Positions 33,963 through 43,640 are shown, counted from the stretch's first letter. The stretch: 53,637 bases of DNA from CAZWLD01 sp964634685 (GCA_964634685.1 CAZWLD010000013.1:1-53637), one strand, 5' to 3'. The notes: generated by a model from the sequence alone, not told the origin. Numbers and translations are program-made.

Positions 33963-34606
33963 GTTTTATTGAAGTAACCCAAAGCCTTTTTACAGGCTTT
34001 GGGACAACTCTTTTAATTTTTTTTGTATCACTAGTATTGTCGGTTCCTTTAGGAATTCCAATTGCTCTTTGTTCACTATCGAAATATAAGCCGATTAGCT
34101 ATATTTCGCGTGGTTTTGTGTGGATTATCCGGGGTACGCCACTAATGCTTCAGATCATTGTTGTTTTTTATGGACCAGGATTATGGTTCAATTATCCGAT
34201 GAAATCGCGTCTTACAGCCGTTATTGTGGCTTTTGTGATTAATTATGCGTGTTATTTTTCCGAAATCTATCGCGGGGGTATTTTATCAATTCCGAAGGGA
34301 CAATATGAGGCTTGTCAGGTTTTAGGAATAAATAAATATCAGACATTTTTGAAGGTTATATTGCCGCAGGTTATTAAAAAAATAGTTCCGGCGATGGGGA
34401 ATGAAGTAATAACCCTTGTTAAGGATACAAGCTTAGCTCGGGTTATTGCGGTTACAGATTTGATTATGGCGGCGCAAGAAATTGTGCGAGTTAAGGCTAT
34501 TTTATGGCCATTGTTTTATACAGGCGCCTTTTATTTATTATTTAGTGCGCTTTTAGTATTTATTTTTGGTAAGCTTGAAAAGAAGCTTGATTATTATAAG
34601 GTGTGA
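33959..34606 (+). CDS. Amino-acid ABC transporter permease (HisM/GlnP type)
   Basis: 215 residues with about five membrane segments. It begins SLFTGFGTTLLIFFVSLVLS, carries IIRGTPLMLQIIVVFYGPG, and the cytoplasmic EAA-type loop GQYEACQVLGINKYQTFLKV that docks on the ATPase. This is the polar amino-acid uptake class. It is coupled to the permuted binding-protein gene by an ATGA overlap, and the ATPase gene follows after 5 nt. Confidence 0.93.
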   Translation: MSFIEVTQSLFTGFGTTLLIFFVSLVLSVPLGIPIALCSLSKYKPISYISRGFVWIIRGTPLMLQIIVVFYGPGLWFNYPMKSRLTAVIVAFVINYACYFSEIYRGGILSIPKGQYEACQVLGINKYQTFLKVILPQVIKKIVPAMGNEVITLVKDTSLARVIAVTDLIMAAQEIVRVKAILWPLFYTGAFYLLFSALLVFIFGKLEKKLDYYKV

Positions 34607-34611
34607 TTTTT

Positions 34612-35352
34612 ATGAGTTTCCTTGAGGTACGAGGTATAAATAAGACTTTTGATAAAAAAGAAGTATTAAAAAATATTAATTTTGATTTAGAAAAGGGTCA
34701 AGTCTTGGTGATTTTAGGCCAATCCGGTTGTGGAAAAACAACTCTTTTAAGATGCCTTAATTTTTTAGAAAAGGCCGAAGAAGGAATAATTAATATTGAT
34801 GGTGAGCTTTTTTATGATTACAGAAATCCAACAAGCTTTGTCGATAAACAAAATAAATTTGGGTTGGTGTTTCAAAACTTTAATTTATTTCCGCATTATA
34901 AGGTAATAAAAAATTTAACGCTAGCGGCTTCACTAAAGGGCTTAGATAAGAAAATGCTTGAGGAAAAGGCAATGAAATTGTTAGCTTCTGTAGGGCTTTT
35001 AGACAGTGCCAATCTTTATCCTTATCAATTATCTGGTGGGGGCCAACAAAGAGTCGCGATTACCCGGGCTTTAATGCTAGACCCAGAAATATTATGCTTT
35101 GATGAGCCGACGAGCGCTTTAGATCCAGGCTTATCTTATGAGGTTTTAAAGGCAATTAAAGGCTTAAAGGATAATATGCGAACGATGATTATCGTAACAC
35201 ATGAATTAGATTTTGCGAAAGGGATTGCGGATAAAATTATTTTTATGAGTGATGGTGAAATATGTGAGGTAAGCGAGCCAAATTCATTTTTTTCTAATCC
35301 CCAAACAGAAAAAGCCCAGGCTTTTCTTAGCCAAGGCTTATGGGGAAAATAA
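34612..35352 (+). CDS. Amino-acid ABC transporter ATP-binding protein (GlnQ type)
   Basis: 246 residues. Walker A ILGQSGCGKTTLLRCLNFL, Q-loop VFQNFNLFPHYKV, signature LSGGGQQRVAITRAL, Walker B ILCFDEPTSALDP, switch His in IIVTHELDFAK. The signature reads LSGGGQQ where LSGGQQQ is usual. ATG 34612 with AAGGTG upstream; an earlier GTG falls within that site. Its last 26 nt overlap the convergent DUF2752 gene; no terminator was seen between them. Confidence 0.94.
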   Translation: MSFLEVRGINKTFDKKEVLKNINFDLEKGQVLVILGQSGCGKTTLLRCLNFLEKAEEGIINIDGELFYDYRNPTSFVDKQNKFGLVFQNFNLFPHYKVIKNLTLAASLKGLDKKMLEEKAMKLLASVGLLDSANLYPYQLSGGGQQRVAITRALMLDPEILCFDEPTSALDPGLSYEVLKAIKGLKDNMRTMIIVTHELDFAKGIADKIIFMSDGEICEVSEPNSFFSNPQTEKAQAFLSQGLWGK

Positions 35353-35701
35353 TTCGCAAAATATCATAGCCAATAAGAAGAATAGCGAAAATAACCGTTG
35401 GATAGACAACATTTATTTTCGTTATTTCTTTTTTTAGGATTTTTTGAATTAAATATCGAAAGTAAATATATGCGATATAAATAAAGAGCATAACGCAGAC
35501 AAAATTGTATTGAAAGGCTTTGATAAAATCAAGCTGCATAAAACTAATAAAGGCTCTTGTCCCACCACAGGCCGGACAAGGAAGATGAAATATTAGTTTA
35601 AAGGCACAAGGAATATTTGGTAAATTTTTTATCGTATAGAAGTGGAAAAAAATTAAACAAAATATTCCTAAGGCTAGTGGTATAAAATCTCTTTTTCTCA
35701 T
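35327..35701 (-). CDS. DUF2752 membrane protein
   Basis: 124 residues with about three membrane segments and the motif HLPCPACGGTRAFISFMQLDF, which defines DUF2752 (CPxCGxTRA). The function of the family is unknown; the Cys pair suggests metal or redox chemistry. The start codon directly follows the stop of the upstream DUF4190 gene, so it is the last gene of the gltX mRNA. It overlaps the end of the ABC ATPase gene on the other strand. Confidence 0.85.
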   Translation of the reverse strand: MRKRDFIPLALGIFCLIFFHFYTIKNLPNIPCAFKLIFHLPCPACGGTRAFISFMQLDFIKAFQYNFVCVMLFIYIAYIYFRYLIQKILKKEITKINVVYPTVIFAILLIGYDILRIIFPISLG

Positions 35702-35998
35702 TTACATCGAAGTGAAATTTTCAAAATATTTGATAATTTCTGGAGCGATGTTTCTAGTAATGAGTCCGAGGATTTCTAAAATAATTGTTAAAGCTGCTAG
35801 AATACCTAAAACTAAACCCGCTACCGCAAGGCCGGTTGGCTTTTTCTTGATTTGGATTGAGCATAAAACAATTGCTGGGAAACCTAAAACACCACCGTAA
35901 AAGCAACATGATAAGAAGCCGACGAGACCGAAAACAAAGCCTAAGATACTTAAATTCTTGTTATCTTGGTTTACATTATTATTTTGATAATTATCCAT
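35702..35998 (-). CDS. DUF4190-type small membrane protein (copy 2)
   Basis: 98 residues: a polar Asn-rich N-terminus, then two Gly-rich hydrophobic segments (LGFVFGLVGFLSCCFYGGVLG and VAGLVLGILAALTIILEILG) with a short basic loop QIKKKPTG, typical of DUF4190. It is a paralogue of the gene just upstream. AAAGGAGGA precedes ATG 35998. No function is known. Confidence 0.8.
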   Translation of the reverse strand: MDNYQNNNVNQDNKNLSILGFVFGLVGFLSCCFYGGVLGFPAIVLCSIQIKKKPTGLAVAGLVLGILAALTIILEILGLITRNIAPEIIKYFENFTSM

Positions 35999-36013
35999 TG
36001 TTTTTTCCTCCTT

Positions 36014-36352
36014 TTACATATATTGGTCGGTAGTAGACATTAAATCCTCAAATTGTTTTATAATTTCATCAGGATTTTTCAACATATTAATCATACCAAC
36101 AGTTAAAATAGCCAAGCCTATAATAGCTAAGATACCTAAAATTAATCCAGCGATCGCAAAGCTATCTGATTTCTTTTTTAATTGCTTAGCTGAAAAAACA
36201 ACTCCAACGATACCAAAGATTCCACCATAAAAGCAGCATGTCAAAAAGCCAACAAGACTAAAGATAAATCCTAATAGTCCATAGTTGTTGTTTTCGATTG
36301 GCTGACTATTGTAGACAGTTTCTTCATTTTCAAATACATCATAATTATCCAT
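36014..36352 (-). CDS. DUF4190-type small membrane protein (copy 1)
   Basis: 112 residues with the same layout as the next gene: polar N-terminus, GFIFSLVGFLTCCFYGGIFG, basic loop QLKKKSDS, AIAGLILGILAIIGLAILTV, and a short acidic end. The shared SLVGFLTCCFYGG-type segment shows tandem duplication. Its ribosome-binding site (GGGAGG) lies within the last codons of gltX, 2 nt before the start, so it is coupled to gltX. Confidence 0.8.
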   Translation of the reverse strand: MDNYDVFENEETVYNSQPIENNNYGLLGFIFSLVGFLTCCFYGGIFGIVGVVFSAKQLKKKSDSFAIAGLILGILAIIGLAILTVGMINMLKNPDEIIKQFEDLMSTTDQYM

Positions 36353-36354
36353 TT

Positions 36355-38016
36355 TTAATTCCTCCCTTTTAATTTATTAAGACGTCTAATTACTTCATCA
36401 TAGCCTAAGCATTCGATGATGTCATCAAGGCCAATTCCTTGGGTTTTGTGAGTTAAGGCAATACGAATTAAGTGATAGAATTGGAAAATAACTCCACGAT
36501 AATTCTCAGGATTTTTCTCGTATTTCTTTTTGTTAGTATAGCCTAAAGCATCACTAACATTTTTCAAGGTCTCCTCGCTACCATTCTTAACATTTGTAAA
36601 ATGTGTAATCAAGGTATCAATCACAAAATCTAATTCCTCAGGTTTAACATTTTCCAATAAATCCTTTGTATAATCAATACCATCATTATCAAAAATATCA
36701 TTGTAGAATAATCCAAAGATATCCATAAATTCGCTATAATGACTCATATCCTTGCGGTTTTCTTTAGAATTTGGTCCTTGCGTTTCGAATAGCCTTTGAA
36801 GAAGATCTGGATTACCTGCCATTAGATTATATGCGCGATTGTCAAATTCTTTAGCCCACTCTAAGCAATTTTTAGCATTTTCTTCCGGCTTCAATTTATA
36901 AATGATTTCGCTACTAATGTTTTTAAGCTTGTCCAAATCATATAAAGCACCTGTTGTGCTCATAGCCTCATAGGTGAAGGTAAAATCATCTAAATCTGCA
37001 TCTTGATTATTCAAATACCATTCCTCAAAATTAGAATTGATTAGGGTGTATAAGTAAACATATAATGCTCTGATTGGATAACCTTCTTGTAAATAATATT
37101 CAGCGCTTGATTCAGGATCCTTACGTTTTGAAAGTTTTCTTCTTGATTCGCCATCAAGCTTCATGATTGGCGCAACATGACCAAATCGAGGAAGCGGATA
37201 TTCTAAGGCTTCAAATAATTGAAGATGAATAGGTAATGATGAAACCCATTCATCACCGCGGAAGAGGTGAGTCGTGCCCATTAAATGATCATCACAGGCA
37301 TGGGCAAAATGATAGGTTGGAATGCCATCCTCCTTGAGAAGAACGAAATCATTTTGATTATTGTCCATCTCAATTTCACCTTTGATTAAATCGTTGATTC
37401 CAACGCGTTCTTTGCTATTTTCGGGAACTCTAAATCTTAATACATATGGCTTTCCTTCATTAATGAGCTTGGCAACTGTTTCATAGTCACAATCACGATA
37501 TTTGGCCCATTTTCCATAATAGCCAGGAGAAACCTTTAGAGCCGTTTGTTCTTCCCGGATTTGATTTAGCTCATCTTCGGTGCAGAAGCAAGGATAGGCA
37601 TATCCTTTTTCAACTAAATATTTGGCTAAAACATGATAGATTTCCACACGCTCTGATTGGATATAGGAGCCATAGCTTCCTTTTTGGGTTTCTTTTCCCG
37701 TGACACCCTCATCAATCTTGATTCCTAAACGGTTGAAAATATTGACAATGATTTCCTTTGAATTAGGAACCTCTCTTTTTTTATCAGTATCTTCAATACG
37801 TAAAAAGAAGACACCATTATTTTGCGTCGCGATTTTGCGGTCAATTAAGGCTGTATAAACGCCACCAATATGTAGAAATCCGGTCGGACTTGGGGCAAAT
37901 CTTGTGACTACTAGATCTTTATTTCGCCTTGGAAATTTCTTTTCAAGATCATCCTTTGTTAGCGTCACATCACCAAAGAGAAGATTGGCTAGCTTTTTAT
38001 TTTGTAAATTATCCAT
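36355..38016 (-). CDS. gltX: Glutamyl-tRNA synthetase (clostridial long form)
   Basis: 553-residue class I synthetase. An N-terminal extension of ~35 residues precedes VTRFAPSPTGFLHIGG (HIGH region); FLRIEDTDKKRE, CFCTEDELNQIREEQ and the KLSKRKDPES loop (KMSKS) follow. The extended form of ~550 residues is the common clostridial type, longer than the ~480 of Bacillus. Whether it charges tRNA-Gln as well cannot be told from sequence. AAAGAGGT precedes ATG 38016. It heads a mRNA with three small membrane genes. Confidence 0.94.
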   Translation of the reverse strand: MDNLQNKKLANLLFGDVTLTKDDLEKKFPRRNKDLVVTRFAPSPTGFLHIGGVYTALIDRKIATQNNGVFFLRIEDTDKKREVPNSKEIIVNIFNRLGIKIDEGVTGKETQKGSYGSYIQSERVEIYHVLAKYLVEKGYAYPCFCTEDELNQIREEQTALKVSPGYYGKWAKYRDCDYETVAKLINEGKPYVLRFRVPENSKERVGINDLIKGEIEMDNNQNDFVLLKEDGIPTYHFAHACDDHLMGTTHLFRGDEWVSSLPIHLQLFEALEYPLPRFGHVAPIMKLDGESRRKLSKRKDPESSAEYYLQEGYPIRALYVYLYTLINSNFEEWYLNNQDADLDDFTFTYEAMSTTGALYDLDKLKNISSEIIYKLKPEENAKNCLEWAKEFDNRAYNLMAGNPDLLQRLFETQGPNSKENRKDMSHYSEFMDIFGLFYNDIFDNDGIDYTKDLLENVKPEELDFVIDTLITHFTNVKNGSEETLKNVSDALGYTNKKKYEKNPENYRGVIFQFYHLIRIALTHKTQGIGLDDIIECLGYDEVIRRLNKLKGRN

Positions 38017-38050
38017 TATATACCTCTTTTATATTCAAATTTCAAGACAT

Positions 38051-38059
38051 ATTATACCA
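38051..38059 (-). promoter_or_regulatory. Extended -10 of the gltX promoter
   Basis: On the minus strand TGGTATAAT, 35 nt before the start codon; no strong -35. Confidence 0.6.
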
Positions 38060-38159
38060 TTTATTACATAATAAAACTATAATTAATTAATTTTTTGGAT
38101 GAATTTTCACTATTCTTACACAATTTTATGCTATCATAAGAGATAGGAAGGTGATTTCG

Positions 38160-38915
38160 ATGCTTTTTGATACTCATTGCCATATTTTTGATGAAGCCTT
38201 TGATGGTGACCGCGAGTCTGTTATGGAAAGAGCAAAGGACATGCGATTGATGATTGTTGGCTTTAATGAAAAAACCAATCCTTTGGCTAAAAAGTATGCT
38301 TATCAATATCATGCCAATTATTCGGTTGGAATTCATCCATCGGATGTTAAGAATACAGATATTTCTTATTTTGATGTCTTAAAGGAGTTAGCCAAGGATC
38401 CTCTAGTCAAGGCCATTGGTGAATGTGGCTTGGATTATTATTGGGACAAAGATAATAAAGATGATCAAAGAAAATATTTTGTTAGGCAAATAGAAATGGC
38501 TATTGAATTCGATTTACCTTTAATTATTCATGTTAGAGATGCTTTAGCTGATGCTTATGAAATATTATCGCCTTATAAAGGAAAAATTAGAGGAGTAATG
38601 CATTGCTTTACGGGAAGCTATGAAATGGCGATGCGATTTATTGATTTGGGCTTAATGATTGGCCTCGATGGACCGATAACCTTTAAAAACGCGGTTAATC
38701 CTAAGGATCTGGCAAAAAGAGTGCCTTTGGACAAAATTTTAGTTGAGACTGATTGTCCATATTTAACACCCAATCCTTATCGAGGAAAACGAAATGAGCC
38801 TAGCTATGTTAAATATGTGGTTGAAGAAATTGCACGATTAAAGGAAATTGATATATGTGAAGTTGAAAAAGCAACTTATGATAATGGGATAAAATTATTT
38901 GGTTTGGAGGAATAA
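38160..38915 (+). CDS. tatD: TatD-family metal-dependent DNase/hydrolase
   Basis: 251 residues, TIM-barrel hydrolase. Metal ligands appear in FDTHCHIFDEAF (HxH), AIGECGLDYYW (Glu), LIIHVRDAL (His), VMHCFTGSYEMA (His) and LVETDCPYLTPNP (Asp). Such enzymes are 3'-5' exonucleases acting on DNA, also called YcfH/YabD. ATG 38160 follows AGGAAGGTGA; a GTG nine bases earlier lies within that site. The HtrA-like gene starts 3 nt after its stop. Confidence 0.94.
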   Translation: MLFDTHCHIFDEAFDGDRESVMERAKDMRLMIVGFNEKTNPLAKKYAYQYHANYSVGIHPSDVKNTDISYFDVLKELAKDPLVKAIGECGLDYYWDKDNKDDQRKYFVRQIEMAIEFDLPLIIHVRDALADAYEILSPYKGKIRGVMHCFTGSYEMAMRFIDLGLMIGLDGPITFKNAVNPKDLAKRVPLDKILVETDCPYLTPNPYRGKRNEPSYVKYVVEEIARLKEIDICEVEKATYDNGIKLFGLEE

Positions 38916-38917
38916 AT

Positions 38918-39976
38918 GTGAAGAAGCTATTATTTATTATTTTATGTTGTTTGACCTTAACAGGCTGTAGTTTTTTTAATGAAACAACGACTAAGCGTGA
39001 ACCAACAGCCATTGATGAATACAATGTCTATGAGGCTCAAAGTGCTATGATTAAGGTTGCGGAGGAAGCCTCAAAGGCGTGTATTGGGGTTTTAAATGTT
39101 ACGAATTCAAATGAAAGAGGAACCGGATCAGGGGTTATTTTTCATAGTGCCGAATTACCGAATGGCTATACGAAGTATTTCGCAATAACTAATTATCATG
39201 TTATTGAGGATTATAAATATCTCAAGGTCTATCTTGGAAAGAACAATTACGGTGATATTTATGTGGCAGCGGATTATACAAATATTGGCTCAGAGGCCGA
39301 TGACATTGCCATTATTACCTTCTCCTATAAGAAAGAATTAGGAATTGCCAAGCTTGGTTTAGATGATAATATTGTTAAAGGAGAATTTGTTGTCGCGATT
39401 GGATGCCCATTAGGATTGTCATTATTTAACACTGTCACAACGGGAGTTGTTTCCAATATTGATGATGACCAGGTTCAACATGATGCGGCTATCAATCCTG
39501 GAAATAGTGGAGGCGGATTGTTTAATCTAAAGGGTGATTTGATTGGAATTAATTCATCAAAATATACATCGACCGGAACCACTTCGGTTGAAGGAATTGG
39601 CTTTGCAATAGGCTTATCAGTTGTTAATAAATATGTTCAAAATTGTATAAATAATACACCAATTGAATCAAATGTGAAGCTTGGCGTTTCGGTTATTGAA
39701 TATAATACCTTTATCAATAATATGTCAGAAGAGGAATCGATGAATGTTCCATCTAATCTCCAAGGCGGATTAGTTGTTTATGAGGTTGTTTCAGGTGGAA
39801 ATGCTTATGTTGGTGGATTACAAAAATACGATGTTATTGTTAAATACAATGATATTGATATCAATGTTAGAAAGGATATGTCCGGAGCTCTTGCCAATAC
39901 CGTGATTGGAGATAAAGTAAAAATTACATTTTATCGAAATAATACTTTGATGGAATTGGAGATTGAGATGAAGTAG
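38918..39976 (+). CDS. HtrA/DegP-like serine protease, lipoprotein with PDZ domain
   Basis: 352 residues. The signal peptide ends in LTGC, so it is lipid-anchored outside the membrane, whereas HtrA proteins of Bacillota usually have a membrane segment. The trypsin-like domain has His 94 (ITNYHVIED), Asp 129 (EADDIAIITF) and Ser 197 (NPGNSGGGLFN). A PDZ domain covers about residues 250-350 (GGLVVYEVVSGGNAYVGGL). It should degrade or refold exported proteins. GTG 38918 follows TTGGAGGAA; an ATG two bases earlier is out of frame. It is in an apparent operon with tatD. Confidence 0.93.
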   Translation: MKKLLFIILCCLTLTGCSFFNETTTKREPTAIDEYNVYEAQSAMIKVAEEASKACIGVLNVTNSNERGTGSGVIFHSAELPNGYTKYFAITNYHVIEDYKYLKVYLGKNNYGDIYVAADYTNIGSEADDIAIITFSYKKELGIAKLGLDDNIVKGEFVVAIGCPLGLSLFNTVTTGVVSNIDDDQVQHDAAINPGNSGGGLFNLKGDLIGINSSKYTSTGTTSVEGIGFAIGLSVVNKYVQNCINNTPIESNVKLGVSVIEYNTFINNMSEEESMNVPSNLQGGLVVYEVVSGGNAYVGGLQKYDVIVKYNDIDINVRKDMSGALANTVIGDKVKITFYRNNTLMELEIEMK

Positions 39977-39989
39977 GGGGGTAGTATTA

Positions 39990-40754
39990 GTGAAGGCAGT
40001 TTTATTATTACATGGATTTTTAACTGATTATCGGGATTTTGATGCCTTGGTTCCATCCTTAAAGAATGTTTACGACCACGTGGAGATGTTTATTTTCCCA
40101 GGGCATTTAGCTCCTGGTGAGGAAAAACCAGATTACAAAAAATTTACGGTCGAGGATACCTTTTCTTTGGTTAATAAAACGATGGAGGAATTAATAGAGA
40201 ATTATGAGATAATTGATGTGATAGGATTTTCAATGGGTGGGGCTATTGCGACCTATATTGCCTCGAAATATGAGTTTCGGAATTTGATTCTTTTATCGCC
40301 TGCCAATAAATATTTGAATTTTTCGTTACCGATTAATCGAGTTTCCTATTTCGTAAAAACCGTTATTGAGCGTTTAACAAATAATAAGATTACGAAGGAG
40401 GACAAGCATAGAATTGACGAGGAGCTTAGGGCAGTTAGGATTGATGATGTGCGAAGTGTCAATATGGCCTTTAGGCAATTGATTCCTAATTATAATTTTC
40501 ATACTCTTTCGACTTTTATTCGTGTTATTAATGAGGTTAATAAAAATTTAAAGGAAAAATTGCATAATCCGACCTTGATTATTTGGGGTGAGCTTGATCA
40601 ATTGGTTCCCAAAAAATCAGTCGAGGAGATTTATAAGCATATTGATAATGAGAAAAAGAAAATCGTTGTTTATAAGGATATAAGCCATTTGATGCTTGGA
40701 AGTAAGCATGCGAATAAGATTGTTCGAGAAATCCTAGACTTTGTCAAAGACTAG
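39990..40754 (+). CDS. Alpha/beta hydrolase (esterase/lipase-like)
   Basis: 254 residues, no signal peptide. The oxyanion segment is LLLHGFLTDYRDF, the nucleophile elbow GFSMGGA, the acid Asp in IIWGELDQLVPKK and the His in DISHLML: a complete catalytic triad of the carboxylesterase/monoacylglycerol-lipase type. GTG 39990 follows GGGGGGT. It is 13 nt after the HtrA-like gene. Its stop overlaps, on the other strand, the stop of the penicillin-binding-protein gene (shared CTAG). The substrate is unknown. Confidence 0.85.
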   Translation: MKAVLLLHGFLTDYRDFDALVPSLKNVYDHVEMFIFPGHLAPGEEKPDYKKFTVEDTFSLVNKTMEELIENYEIIDVIGFSMGGAIATYIASKYEFRNLILLSPANKYLNFSLPINRVSYFVKTVIERLTNNKITKEDKHRIDEELRAVRIDDVRSVNMAFRQLIPNYNFHTLSTFIRVINEVNKNLKEKLHNPTLIIWGELDQLVPKKSVEEIYKHIDNEKKKIVVYKDISHLMLGSKHANKIVREILDFVKD

Positions 40755-42529
40755 GATTTTTTTCCGTATTTGAGGAGATAGTCATTCATATAAATATAGC
40801 ATTTATATTGATTTAGGCCGGTAGGATTAGCGTAGATTTTTTTGATATTATCATCATCATAAAAATCATCATTGGCGTAATTATTAATCAGACTAGCCCA
40901 TAGCTTTTTGGTTATTCCGCCATCATTGAAAGTTTCTTGGTAGTTTAGACTTCCACGATGAACACCAATCACGATTTTTTTATTAAAGCCAATCATATAG
41001 GCATCGTGGAAAGTTGAACCACTTTTTCCCGCAAAAATACCCGCTAAAGAATCGGCTATGGAATTTCCGGTTACCATCATTTTATTATTGAGATTTTTAT
41101 CAAAGGTCATTTTAAGCATATTATTAATAACGATTGTATTTTCATAGGATAGCTTTTTTTCCTTTTGAACTGAGGCTTGGTATATTGTTTTATTATTTTG
41201 AATTATTTTTTCGACGAGATATGGCTTAACAAGATATCCGGTATTTGCCAAGGCGGCATAAGCTAAGGCTAGCTCTAGGAGGGTTGCCTCACAGGTTCCG
41301 AGCGCGAGGCTAGGTTGAGGAATAGCACTAATGTTTAATTGATTGAGAATTGATGCGAGCTTATCAGGGCCAATATATTTATGAGTTTTTACCGCATAGA
41401 TGTTATCGCTTGTAGCTAAGGCATAGCACATTGTGATTTTTTCATTTTCATATTTGTTGTGATAATTTTTGGGTGAATAAACTTCATTATCAAAAATGAT
41501 GCTTGATTCCTCACTTTTGAATTTAGATAAGGGATTCATACCACAAAGAAGAGCTTGATAATATAAAAAGGGCTTGACTGTCGATCCAATTTGTCTTTTT
41601 GAGAAAAGAGCCTTATTGTAGGATGATTGATAGTAATTTCCACTTGTTATGAGTCTAATTTTCCCACTTTCGGGTTCAATTGCCACAATGGAGGCATCTG
41701 ATGAAGAGGCCATACTGCCAAGGCTTGAATCGTAATTAGTGTATATTCTTCCATACGTATCCTTTTTTAAACTTGATATTACGAGATCCTTATAAAATAA
41801 AACGGGAGAATTATATTTTTCTTTTTTGATTCCATAAATGATCGGATTATATGATCCTTCACTTGATTCGAGTTTTTTTAATATGGCATTTTTTCTTTCC
41901 ATTGAAAGGGTATAGTTGTTAATTGGGGAATAAACACTCGGACCTTTGATGATTCCAACCAATAAAGCTATCTCATTTAAATCAAGACTGTTTGGTGTTT
42001 TATTAAAAAAATAAATCGAGGCATCATAAATTCCATACACTCCATGTCCAAAATAGAGGTTGTTTAGGTAACATTCTAAGATTTCATCCTTTGAATAGGC
42101 TTTTTCAAGACGAAGGGAAATAACAAGCTCTTGAATCTTTCTTTTGTAGGTTTTTTCGTTATTTAAAAAAAGCATTCGAGCTAGCTGTTGGGTGATAGTG
42201 GACGCTCCTTGCTTTTTGGAAAAAAGATTGGTTATTGAAGCTTTAATGATTCTTAGAATGTCAAAACCATGGTGAGAATAAAAATTTTTATCTTCAATTT
42301 TGATAAAGCAATCCTTTATTTTTTGAGGAATGTCTTTTATATATGTTCGTTCATGGCCATTTGTTAAGGAATATATTTCGTTTTCGTTGGCATCCAATAT
42401 TATTTGTGATCTCAGCTCTTTAATATTTTCTGGATAGGAATAATTATTGAAAAGAAGAAAAAGACACAAAATAGATAAGAGAGTAATTAATATTTTTTTG
42501 ATAGATATCACCAAAGATAGTATGTCCAT
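40751..42529 (-). CDS. Class A penicillin-binding protein (bifunctional peptidoglycan synthase)
   Basis: 592 residues. One membrane segment near the N-terminus is followed by a GT51 glycosyltransferase (EDKNFYSHHGFD with the catalytic Glu, GASTITQQLARMLF, RKIQELVISLRLEKAYSK) and a transpeptidase (GSTVKPFLYYQ with the SxxK Ser, TSDN as SxN, AGKSGST as KTG-type). It polymerises and cross-links peptidoglycan outside the membrane and would be the beta-lactam target. No clear ribosome-binding site precedes ATG 42529, so the start is uncertain. It is convergent with the hydrolase gene. Confidence 0.93.
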   Translation of the reverse strand: MDILSLVISIKKILITLLSILCLFLLFNNYSYPENIKELRSQIILDANENEIYSLTNGHERTYIKDIPQKIKDCFIKIEDKNFYSHHGFDILRIIKASITNLFSKKQGASTITQQLARMLFLNNEKTYKRKIQELVISLRLEKAYSKDEILECYLNNLYFGHGVYGIYDASIYFFNKTPNSLDLNEIALLVGIIKGPSVYSPINNYTLSMERKNAILKKLESSEGSYNPIIYGIKKEKYNSPVLFYKDLVISSLKKDTYGRIYTNYDSSLGSMASSSDASIVAIEPESGKIRLITSGNYYQSSYNKALFSKRQIGSTVKPFLYYQALLCGMNPLSKFKSEESSIIFDNEVYSPKNYHNKYENEKITMCYALATSDNIYAVKTHKYIGPDKLASILNQLNISAIPQPSLALGTCEATLLELALAYAALANTGYLVKPYLVEKIIQNNKTIYQASVQKEKKLSYENTIVINNMLKMTFDKNLNNKMMVTGNSIADSLAGIFAGKSGSTFHDAYMIGFNKKIVIGVHRGSLNYQETFNDGGITKKLWASLINNYANDDFYDDDNIKKIYANPTGLNQYKCYIYMNDYLLKYGKKS

Positions 42530-42593
42530 TTTTCATTTTATCGATAATTTAAAATTTTCACATTTGTTTCATAACTAATGTTAAAAAATGTTA

Positions 42594-42599
42594 TATAAT
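42594..42599 (+). promoter_or_regulatory. -10 element of the kinase-cassette promoter
   Basis: Perfect TATAAT, 30 nt before the membrane-protein gene. No clear -35 at the normal distance. Confidence 0.5.
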
Positions 42600-42629
42600 G
42601 GAGTTGTAAGAAAGGTCTAGGTGATTATT

Positions 42630-43640
42630 ATGACCAATAAGGATAAATTACTTTGCCTCTTTGAAAGCCAAGGGTTAGACATTTCTACCTATCGAGCTCA
42701 AAAGGAGAGTATCGTTTTTAATGAAAAAAGAAATGAATATTTGACAAAGAATGATCCCCATGTGAAGGAATCATTAAAGAAAAAATACAATACATATGCT
42801 GATCTTTGTGCTATTGAGGATTCGATAACAACAGCCGAGAAAAAGGTGTATGAAAATTATCCTTCTAATCCTTTCCTTTACAATTATCAAAATAAATTTT
42901 TAAATACATTGACGGTATCTGAATGTGTTTTAAAGGTAAATGGTGAAAATGTCGTGTTAGGAGACATTAATGCGAAAAGATACCATAATTGTAATGAAAT
43001 TTTAGAGGGAATTAAAGAGGATTGGTATCAAGAAAACAAGCAATACATCTCGAAAAGAAAACAATTTGCCTTGGATTATGTCGATAAGGAATATTATCAA
43101 AAGCATAATAAGCTTTTTCTTGCTAATTCAAGCATCTTTACAAGAGTTATTAGCATTATTGTTTTAATCGGAATTGCCTTGATGGAAGTTGATCCCTTTA
43201 AAAATATTCTTTGGGAAAAAGGAATTAGATTCAGTTTTGGTGATTATATTCTTTTATTGGTGTTTTTTGGTGGATATACTTTATGTGATTTTCTTCTAGC
43301 AATGGGCGATCGCGAAAAGGTTCTTGATAAAATATCATTTAAATACAATCGTATTTTTGAGGCTAATGATAATATGCGTAAAAGAATTACTCCGAAAACA
43401 ATTGCTAGCCGAGCTAAGCTTACGAAGGTGGAAAATTATCGTCAGATGTCTGATACGATTGATAATGAATATTTATCAATTAATCATACAGCTCCATTTG
43501 TTCAAAAATATAACATCATTAAGGGTATATATAATTTATTGTTAATTGCGGCTATTATTACATGCTTTGTGGCATTTGGCTTTTTAACAACAATTATTGC
43601 GGTTTTATTTATTTGGTTAATTAGAACAATTTCAAAGTAG
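42630..43640 (+). CDS. Membrane protein of the kinase/FHA/PP2C cassette, unknown function
   Basis: 336 residues, no recognised family. A soluble, charged N-terminal half of ~165 residues is followed by two hydrophobic segments (about 172-188, 204-225), a basic cytoplasmic-type loop, and a final hydrophobic hairpin (about 300-334). ATG 42630 has TAGGTGAT upstream. The downstream FHA gene begins 9 nt after its stop, so all four genes of the cassette probably share one mRNA. It could be the membrane partner or substrate of the kinase; that is inference from position. Confidence 0.65.
   Translation: MTNKDKLLCLFESQGLDISTYRAQKESIVFNEKRNEYLTKNDPHVKESLKKKYNTYADLCAIEDSITTAEKKVYENYPSNPFLYNYQNKFLNTLTVSECVLKVNGENVVLGDINAKRYHNCNEILEGIKEDWYQENKQYISKRKQFALDYVDKEYYQKHNKLFLANSSIFTRVISIIVLIGIALMEVDPFKNILWEKGIRFSFGDYILLLVFFGGYTLCDFLLAMGDREKVLDKISFKYNRIFEANDNMRKRITPKTIASRAKLTKVENYRQMSDTIDNEYLSINHTAPFVQKYNIIKGIYNLLLIAAIITCFVAFGFLTTIIAVLFIWLIRTISK

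Noticed and set aside
33629..33982. 117-codon antisense frame opposite the binding-protein gene
   Set aside because: Overlaps a gene with clear family motifs; no independent signals.
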